Shown in pieces: positions 57,844 through 64,000 of a stretch of 64,000 nucleotides of DNA (position 1 is its first letter; every line of letters begins with the position of its first letter). The DNA is from Candidatus Rhodoluna planktonica (GTDB lineage Bacteria > Actinomycetota > Actinomycetes > Actinomycetales > Microbacteriaceae), in NCBI RefSeq assembly GCF_001854225.1, contig NZ_CP015208.1, forward strand, positions 930,001-994,000, written 5' to 3'. A model generated the notes under the pieces. That model saw only the letters and a program-made list of their open reading frames with translations, was not told the DNA's origin and made no database searches. A program made the translations under genes and the position numbers.

Positions 57844-57853
57844 CCTGAACTAC

Positions 57854-58969
57854 ATGGCAAAATCTCCCTTGATTTTAGCGGCGCTAGCTAAAGACGCAGC
57901 GCCGCATCTAGATTTCTCGCAAGTAAAACCATTGACTGCAGGAACCGGCGGAGCCTTCGACAGCGCTTTGCTAACCGCAACCTCGGGGGATCACTTCACA
58001 ATCAAACTGCCGAGAAACGCATCCGCTGGAACCGCGCTCGAGGTTGAGTTGAGGGCACTCAGCGCACTCACCGCAGAGGTTCGAGCAAAATTACCGTTTG
58101 AAATCACCCAGGTCGTAGGCGAGACTCGAGAGACAACGGGCATACGAGCCGTGCTCTTCAAGTTCGTCTATGGCGACCCATCGAATCCCGCGCAACTGTC
58201 GGTAGGCAGCAAGTTAGCCGATTCGGTGGCCAGAGCAATTGCCGCAATCCACTCAATTGACCGACAGGTAATCGATAACGCCGGGCTACCCAATCTGAGT
58301 ATCGCTGAAATTCTCAAACTACGGATCAGCGAACTCGACCGAATCGCAGCGACCGGGCGCGTTCCTTCAGCACTGCTCACCCGCTGGGAAACTGCGTTGG
58401 AAGATGTCTCGATTTTCCATTTTCAAACCTGTGTTATTCACGGCGGCCTAAATGCGGATTCGCTGCTGAACCTAGACGATGAGGTTAGTGGCGCACTGGG
58501 TTGGTCATCGCTGCGAGTCTCAGACCCAGCTGAAGATTTTGCTTGGATTTTTGGTACCGGCTTGCACGAAAACAACGATGCTCTGTTGCGCAGTTACCTG
58601 AGCTATCGCGACGTGGTTGATCATGGATTCAAAGCTCGCGCCATTCTTTACAGCGAACTCGAGCTTGGTCGTTGGTTGCTTCACGGAATCGCTATTTCAG
58701 ATCAGGCAATTATTGACGATGCGGTTGCGATGCTGAGTGTTTTAGCCGATGAGGTGCAGTCTGGCTCAATATCAAAATTGGCTGCGGGTACCGGACCTGC
58801 CGCCGTCTTGAGCAGTTCGCTGATTGAGCCAGATGTTGTGGAAGACTATGCGGCCACTGCTTTTGCCAGCCCGGCTGCAGAACCGGTATCTAACGAAGAT
58901 TTGCAATACGTAGATTTGCAAACCAAACCGATTGAGCTTCCGGAAAAATCTGACAACGAACTTTTCTAA
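57854..58969 (+). CDS. Phosphotransferase-fold (APH/kinase-like) protein, function unknown
   Basis: 371 aa. The pattern resembles aminoglycoside/macrolide phosphotransferase-like proteins of Actinobacteria: an N-terminal lobe with FTIKLPRN (ATP lysine candidate, near residue 51), ARAIAAIHSID, then CVIHGGLNADSLLNLDD, which sits where the catalytic HGDLxxxN loop should be but has Gly for Asp, and LGWSSLRVSDPAEDFAWIFG in place of the usual IDWexAxxGDP. These changes suggest weak or lost kinase activity. A Pro/Glu-rich C-terminal tail follows. Divergent from nudC. Confidence 0.65.
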   Translation: MAKSPLILAALAKDAAPHLDFSQVKPLTAGTGGAFDSALLTATSGDHFTIKLPRNASAGTALEVELRALSALTAEVRAKLPFEITQVVGETRETTGIRAVLFKFVYGDPSNPAQLSVGSKLADSVARAIAAIHSIDRQVIDNAGLPNLSIAEILKLRISELDRIAATGRVPSALLTRWETALEDVSIFHFQTCVIHGGLNADSLLNLDDEVSGALGWSSLRVSDPAEDFAWIFGTGLHENNDALLRSYLSYRDVVDHGFKARAILYSELELGRWLLHGIAISDQAIIDDAVAMLSVLADEVQSGSISKLAAGTGPAAVLSSSLIEPDVVEDYAATAFASPAAEPVSNEDLQYVDLQTKPIELPEKSDNELF

Positions 58970-59001
58970 GGTTTTACGAATCCAACGAAGTTGCGAATCG
59001 G

Positions 59002-62000
59002 CTAACCCAGTGACCTTAGAAATTGCTGCCAACTCTCGAGCAGCTCTTCAGGATCTAGGAGCTTCGGGGATAGCTCTTCGTTTTCGGCCACAAAATATAG
59101 CGTTCCGGTGATTTTCTCGGGGGCTATGTTTTTTGCTGTGGCATAAACCCAACGATAAATCGACAACTGCCACAATTTTGCCGCAGCCTCGGTCTCGGTT
59201 TTGGGTGATTTTCCAGTTTTCCAATCGACAATTTCGATGCCGTTCGGCGTTTCAAAAACCGCATCCAATTTGCAAATGATGGTGTGGGAGCCGATGGTGA
59301 GTTGGAGCTCTTCTTCTGCAGCTATTGGCTGGAGAGTAGCCCACCGCGAGTTTTCAAAATTGGTGATCAGAGTTTCTAGATTGGCCTCTTCGAAACCCGA
59401 AATGAATTCTTTCTCGGATGCTTCCGCCCTAAATTTGCGCTCAATCCACTCGTGAAAAAGAGTGCCCGTGCGAGTGGCTTGAAAAGGTCTCGTCGGAACC
59501 GGCCGCAAAATTCGCTGAGCCAGCTTCTCGGGCTCAGAAATAAGTTGGTACATCGCCGAGGCCGCAATTCGAACTGGAAGCTCAGTTTGTTTTTTGCTGA
59601 GCTGACGTTGATCTAACTCGGCCAGCAAGAGCTCGATAGTGAACGAATCGGAGTCATCAAAATTGGAGACACTTTGACCATTTTCGATTGACTGTTCGAC
59701 CTGTTCGGCCACCCGCTGCAGTTTGTTGCGATGTGCGAGACCTAAAGGCTCTAACGGCCAAGCAGTCACTTCGCTGGTCTGATCTTGGGGGTTAGTGTCT
59801 TGTTCGCGCTCAGGCATTTCAACACCGAGAGTGCTCGAACCCAAAAGCAGATAGGGAGACAGTTTTCTTGGGTTCTTGTTGCCGGCCTTCCAATAGGAGG
59901 CTGCCAGCAGTAAATTGCGTTTTGGCCGAGTTGCGGCGACATACATCAAACGCAATTCTTCACGGGCGTGATGTTCCCGATTAGCCACTTTGAAGGCCTC
60001 AACGGCATCCTTGGCATCTTTTTGAACTTGGATTTGGTCTACCTCGAGTTTTGGCAAGGCAGCGCTGTCACCGCGCAACGGAAACGGCAGCACTCCAAGG
60101 CTTAACCAGCCTGAACTTGCCCTATTCGGACTGTCAGGAAAATCGTCTTCAACCAGGTTGGCGATCGCGACGTGATCCCACTCGAGCCCTTTTGCGGCGT
60201 GAACTGTGAGCACCTGGACAACGCCCTTGACCGGTGGTTTAGTTGGAACTTCGAGACGTTCGTGTTCATCGGCAAAATCAAGCCACTCAAGAAATGCACC
60301 CAAATAGGGTCGATTGCTTGTGGTCACGTAATTTTGAACCACTTGGCCGAAAGCATTCAACTGTGCGAGCGGGTATTTTCGAACTGGATTAGCCATAAGT
60401 TCGATATCTAGCCACAGCTCCTGCTCGACAAATCGCACAAAGTCGGTCAGGTTCATTCCTGTCTGCGAGCGCAATCGCTTTAGCAGTGCTGCAGCATCGG
60501 CTAGGCGCACCAACCCGAGATCACTGAACCCGAATCGCTCTAAATTGGAAAATTGGTTGAGCACATCAAGGGCATCAACAATAGTCATCTGCTCTAAAGA
60601 TGAATGCCCTGTTTCAGACTCTTTGATTTGGCGATTGTAAAAGTGCGTGAATTTTTGCAGTGACTGTAAATCTTTTGGCCCAATTCGCCAACGTGGCCCG
60701 CTGAGCAACCTGATTAGTTCGCTACCCGCTTCGGCACGGTGAATAACTTTTAATGCGCAAACTAAATCGACGATCTCTGGATAGTCGAGCAGTCCACCCA
60801 GACCGACAACATCTACCGCCAACCCTTGGGCTTCCAGTGCAGAAACATAAAGCGCCATGTTCGATCTTTTACGCAGAAGCAAGGCGGCAGTTTTATCTTC
60901 ATCCATTTGATTCGCAAACCACTGAGCCACCTGTTCAACTTCTTGAGCCATAGTCTGCGAAACAGAAATTTCAATTTTGCCCTCGATAGCCGTCGGGCTC
61001 GGTGCGAGCTCTAACACCTTGAGTTCACCAATAAGTTGATTGGCAAAAGCGAGCACAGTTTTTGGGTTTCGCCATGACGTGGAGAGACTGAAGGTTGCTT
61101 GGCCAGAGCCGGCAAAATCAATGTGAAAATTAGCTAGGTTTGCCGCACTTGCTCCGCGCCAACCATAAATTGACTGATTTGGATCGCCGACGGCAAAGAC
61201 CGAGCGGCCCGAAAAAAGTTCAGCTAAAAATCGCGATTGCAGCACCGAAGTATCTTGATACTCATCGAGCAGAATCTGCGAAAAAGCCGCTTGCTCTTCC
61301 TGCTTTGCAGCGTCTAGTTCAGCAACCGCCCGATAAGCCAGGGCAACCTGGTCGGCGTAGTCGACCAAGCCCAACTCACGTTTGCGGTGTTGGTAGCCCT
61401 CAGCCAATTTAGCGATTATCGGGGTTTGCTGTGCTCCCCCGAGCAAGGTATCCATGTAGGCGAACCTGCCACTATCTTCAGTTTTTAGGCTTTTAGGTAA
61501 CCGAGCAAACTTTTGCGAGAGTTCACTAATTACATCTTCGATTTCGGCAGCGGTGGCACTGTTTTCAGTCATGGCCTGCGAAATATTTAGTACCGCCTCA
61601 ATCAGCTGATTGAGTGACTGATCGACTTCGAGAATTCGATCATCAATTTCTGAACCAAACCGAAACAGGGTTTCGCGAACTAATTGGTATGAAGCAGCCT
61701 CGGTAAGTAGCGCGTTATCTGGCTCGAACCCTAGGCCCAGTGACCAGTTTCGGAAAATTCGATTGGCATAGCTGTTATAGGTGGAAATTGTTGGCGGGGC
61801 AAAATCGTACTCAAGTGCGGCTGGCCACAACTCTGAGTCGCGCAATCGCAACAGCCCGTCGTAGATTCTCTTATTCAGTTCGTTAGCTGCTTTTCGAGTG
61901 AAGGTTAGGCCAAGTATTTGTTCTGGCCGGCACACTTCGTTGGCAACAAGCCAGAGCACCCGAACCGACATCAATTCGGTCTTGCCAGAACCGGCACCAG

Positions 62001-62115
62001 CAATTACCAGCGAGGGAGAATCTATCGGGGCCAGCTCGACGGCTCGTTGCTGCTCTTCGGTGAGCTGAAACGGGCGAAGCAAAGCGTAGACATCGTTTGC
62101 CGAATATTTAGTCAA
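59002..62115 (-). CDS. AdnB/AddA-like UvrD-family helicase-nuclease
   Basis: DNA end-processing motor-nuclease for double-strand break repair, 1037 aa. Helicase motifs: AGAGSGKTELMSV (I), LLDEYQDTSVLQ (II), GDPNQSIYGWRGAS (III), VLTVHAAKGLEWDHVAI (V), VAATRPKRNLLLA (VI). The C-terminal RecB-type nuclease has CKLDAVFETPNGIEIVDWKTGKSP, the core of a PD-(D/E)XK site. Start chosen at TTG 62115, preceded by AAGGCGG and overlapping the upstream stop; ATG 62157 is an alternative. Translationally coupled with the AdnA-like gene. Confidence 0.9.
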   Translation of the reverse strand: MTKYSANDVYALLRPFQLTEEQQRAVELAPIDSPSLVIAGAGSGKTELMSVRVLWLVANEVCRPEQILGLTFTRKAANELNKRIYDGLLRLRDSELWPAALEYDFAPPTISTYNSYANRIFRNWSLGLGFEPDNALLTEAASYQLVRETLFRFGSEIDDRILEVDQSLNQLIEAVLNISQAMTENSATAAEIEDVISELSQKFARLPKSLKTEDSGRFAYMDTLLGGAQQTPIIAKLAEGYQHRKRELGLVDYADQVALAYRAVAELDAAKQEEQAAFSQILLDEYQDTSVLQSRFLAELFSGRSVFAVGDPNQSIYGWRGASAANLANFHIDFAGSGQATFSLSTSWRNPKTVLAFANQLIGELKVLELAPSPTAIEGKIEISVSQTMAQEVEQVAQWFANQMDEDKTAALLLRKRSNMALYVSALEAQGLAVDVVGLGGLLDYPEIVDLVCALKVIHRAEAGSELIRLLSGPRWRIGPKDLQSLQKFTHFYNRQIKESETGHSSLEQMTIVDALDVLNQFSNLERFGFSDLGLVRLADAAALLKRLRSQTGMNLTDFVRFVEQELWLDIELMANPVRKYPLAQLNAFGQVVQNYVTTSNRPYLGAFLEWLDFADEHERLEVPTKPPVKGVVQVLTVHAAKGLEWDHVAIANLVEDDFPDSPNRASSGWLSLGVLPFPLRGDSAALPKLEVDQIQVQKDAKDAVEAFKVANREHHAREELRLMYVAATRPKRNLLLAASYWKAGNKNPRKLSPYLLLGSSTLGVEMPEREQDTNPQDQTSEVTAWPLEPLGLAHRNKLQRVAEQVEQSIENGQSVSNFDDSDSFTIELLLAELDQRQLSKKQTELPVRIAASAMYQLISEPEKLAQRILRPVPTRPFQATRTGTLFHEWIERKFRAEASEKEFISGFEEANLETLITNFENSRWATLQPIAAEEELQLTIGSHTIICKLDAVFETPNGIEIVDWKTGKSPKTETEAAAKLWQLSIYRWVYATAKNIAPEKITGTLYFVAENEELSPKLLDPEELLESWQQFLRSLG

Positions 62116-64000
62116 CTGCAGACACCGCCTTAACCAGGTGAATTCGGCAACTTCCAAATTCGCGATCGTTAGTGCAATGCGTGCTCATGCGAGCTTCAAG
62201 CGTGAGATTGGTCATCGCCATTTCGTTGGTTGCCCGCTCGATTAGGTTTTGCAGCTCTTGGCGCAAATCGACATCAGATTTGATTGATGGCTGAACTCGC
62301 TCGACAAGTTTTTCGCCACCAATTGCCACGATTGACGCGTCAAAGTCTTGATGGTTGGTTACCCCTTCAAGTTGGCCGAAAGCGCCCGCCTCAAATGCCA
62401 ATTGATAACTGCCCAACTGCGGATTTTGGCGAACATCTCTGTCGGCTGGCACCCGACTCGAGGTTTTCAGGTCGACGATTCGAATGCTGCCGTCTGGCCG
62501 AAGTTCGATGCGATCTACCTTTCCGCGCAGCCTGGCTTTACCAATATCGAACTCAAATTCGACCTCACGACCAATGACGCTGGCCGATTGAACCTCAAAT
62601 TTCTGCAGGTATTCGAGCATGTTGAATAATGCCCGGCGCGCTTTTCTGCTGGTTTGCTGCTCGATCCAGTCGGCGTCAAAGCGAAGTTCAGACCATCGAG
62701 ATTGCAGCATCTGCCAGTATTGCGCTTCGGCCTCGACTGCTGATGTCATAGCCACTTCTTGTTCGAAGAGTTGGTGCAAGATTGTGCCCAACGAAGATTT
62801 GAAGTCTTTGACGTCACCGCCGTTTGCCGATAAAAACCAGTGCAGCGGACACTTGGCAAAATTTTCTAACTGAGACGGGCTGATGCTGACTATTTCAGAA
62901 TTTAGGTCGCTGAGCGGCTCAAGGCTAGAGAGCGGGGCAAGGCCGTACCACTGACTTGGATGGGCGCCCGGTGCTGCGGCTGAGGCCAGTTTGGCCAGTT
63001 TGACGGCCAGGGGCAAAACTTGGTCGGGCGAGGCCAAGGCAATCTGACGCCGAAGTCGGCCAACCGTGGATCGAAGATTTAGCGAATCGATCTCGAACTT
63101 GGTTGCCTCTGGCAATTCAGAGCACATAAATCGGAAAAATTGTGATGGTTGCTCATCTTCGGTCTGGGCAAAAGTGAACACAATTTTTTCGGATGCGGCA
63201 CCGAGGGTCTTGAAGAGCAGCCGCGTTTCATCAGGTAGTTCAGACCTTACGAACCCTTGCTCAACATTCGAGCCGCTCAAAATCAGCGAGAGCAGCTGGG
63301 CATCGAATAGCGATGATCTGGGTTTTAGGTTCGGCCAAATTCCTTCGATTAGATCTGGAACAAAAATTCGTCGAAACCTTCGCCCGATGAGCATGGCCGG
63401 GGTGAGCAGTGGCACCTGACCAGGCAGCTCGTTGGCGGACTCGAGCGAATCTTCAGCGATGTTCTTCGACAACTGCTCGAACACAAAATGACTTGCCGGT
63501 AGCTCTGGGTTTCGCTCGACAAAGCGGTTTGCAGCCGCAAAGAGCGCGACCAGTGAATTTAGGTTTTCGGTTATCTGCGCGCTTGGATTTTCTTCAGCCA
63601 ACCAATTTTGAACGGTTATTGAGCCCTCGTAAAGCGCCCAGAGCAGCTGCTCAACGCTGCCCGGCTCCGAAGCAAGACTCTGCGCCTGGGCAAAACGCTC
63701 GAGAAAGTTGGCCGCAATTTTGGCCTCGGTTCCGCGACATTGCTGCAGTATCTGCGCATCATCAAAAAGGCTTGCCAACAACTCTGAGTTGGTGATTCGA
63801 ACCTGGGATGGCTCTGACCACTTTCGCAACTCGCGAGTCAGACGTCGAATTTGTAGCGAATCTAGAGAGCAGAAAGCATTTTGGAATAGTGCGGCTCGCT
63901 GAAACTGGTCTAGCTGGTCGAAATTAATGCTGGCCTGCGCCAGCTCAAGCAGGCTGCGTGCAGCAAATTGCTGACTAAACGCTTTGGCACTGCCCGCTTG
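62108..64000 (-). CDS. AdnA/AddB-like helicase-nuclease (5' end beyond window)
   Basis: The reading frame is open to the right edge, so only the C-terminal 630 residues are seen. Includes degenerate helicase-core remnants (LIGRRFRRIFVPDLIEGIWPN) and a RecB-type nuclease: VDRIELRPDGSIRIVDLKTSS (catalytic Asp and Lys). Cys residues before and after the nuclease (FAKCPLHWFL; HCTNDREFGSCRIH) are placed like those holding the 4Fe-4S cluster in AddB/AdnA nucleases. A TTG at 63829 is internal, not the true start. Partner of the downstream AdnB-like protein. Confidence 0.88.
   Translation of the reverse strand, partial: QAGSAKAFSQQFAARSLLELAQASINFDQLDQFQRAALFQNAFCSLDSLQIRRLTRELRKWSEPSQVRITNSELLASLFDDAQILQQCRGTEAKIAANFLERFAQAQSLASEPGSVEQLLWALYEGSITVQNWLAEENPSAQITENLNSLVALFAAANRFVERNPELPASHFVFEQLSKNIAEDSLESANELPGQVPLLTPAMLIGRRFRRIFVPDLIEGIWPNLKPRSSLFDAQLLSLILSGSNVEQGFVRSELPDETRLLFKTLGAASEKIVFTFAQTEDEQPSQFFRFMCSELPEATKFEIDSLNLRSTVGRLRRQIALASPDQVLPLAVKLAKLASAAAPGAHPSQWYGLAPLSSLEPLSDLNSEIVSISPSQLENFAKCPLHWFLSANGGDVKDFKSSLGTILHQLFEQEVAMTSAVEAEAQYWQMLQSRWSELRFDADWIEQQTSRKARRALFNMLEYLQKFEVQSASVIGREVEFEFDIGKARLRGKVDRIELRPDGSIRIVDLKTSSRVPADRDVRQNPQLGSYQLAFEAGAFGQLEGVTNHQDFDASIVAIGGEKLVERVQPSIKSDVDLRQELQNLIERATNEMAMTNLTLEARMSTHCTNDREFGSCRIHLVKAVSAVD

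Noticed and set aside
63829-63829. TTG at 63829 as the start of the last helicase-nuclease gene
   Set aside because: The frame stays open to the window edge with helical, family-like sequence, so the gene begins outside the window.

Overview
The window reads as a continuous piece of a compact chromosome from an actinobacterium, most likely Microbacteriaceae of the small-genome freshwater 'Luna' type (Rhodoluna/Aquiluna-like). This is inferred from moderate GC, very short intergenic gaps with many ATGA/TAATG overlaps, frequent GTG/TTG starts, and actinobacterial families and gene order: dxr-rseP-ispG-proS-nusA-rnpM-infB, argS-lysA-hom-thrC-thrB-rho-prfA-prmC followed by the ATP synthase operon, UPF0182, DUF3039, DUF2342 and AdnAB-like helicase-nucleases. 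I see no phage, IS element, integrase or CRISPR array.

Layout. (1) 1-9234, minus strand: isoprenoid, protease, translation and transcription block dxr, rseP, ispG, proS, nusA, rnpM, infB; infB runs off the left edge, and rimP is not in its usual place before nusA. (2) 9299-20161: a polyamine/GABA island. It holds a GABA aminotransferase, a four-gene spermidine/putrescine ABC importer, an aminobutyraldehyde-type dehydrogenase, a divergent Lrp/AsnC regulator and a second class III aminotransferase of the putrescine/diamine type, followed by tspO. Together these could import putrescine and convert it through 4-aminobutanal and GABA to succinate semialdehyde. A small orphan FtsK/EccC-like membrane ATPase sits inside the island. 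(3) 20207-23346: a DNA alkylation repair protein, an ECF sigma factor with a membrane-anchored putative anti-sigma partner, and yaaA. (4) 23405-42866: about 19.5 kb transcribed leftward with almost no gaps: argS-lysA-hom-thrC-thrB, rho-prfA-prmC-tsaC-wecA-atpI-like, then atpBEFHAGDC ending at a clear terminator. (5) 43028-48638: tRNA-Arg(CCG) directly joined to dedA, then a leftward run (htrA-like protease, DUF3039, murI, rph, rdgB), a secreted Lys/Pro/Ala-rich protein, a cluster of DnaA-box-like repeats, and initiator tRNA-Met with its terminator. (6) 48685-64000: UPF0182 membrane protein, PDZ-Lon-like protease, DUF2342 protein, a degenerate E1/ThiF (TOMM-cyclodehydratase-like) protein, a UvrD2-like helicase, NudC, a phosphotransferase-fold protein, and an AdnB/AdnA-like helicase-nuclease pair, the second running off the right edge.

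Most of the window is conserved housekeeping sequence. The parts most worth a second look are the DnaA-box-like repeat cluster beside the initiator tRNA gene, the orphan mini-EccC/FtsK ATPase, the degenerate E1-like protein next to the DUF2342 gene, and the tRNA-Arg/dedA junction. Function calls come from reading translated sequence and remembered family motifs; no database search was run.
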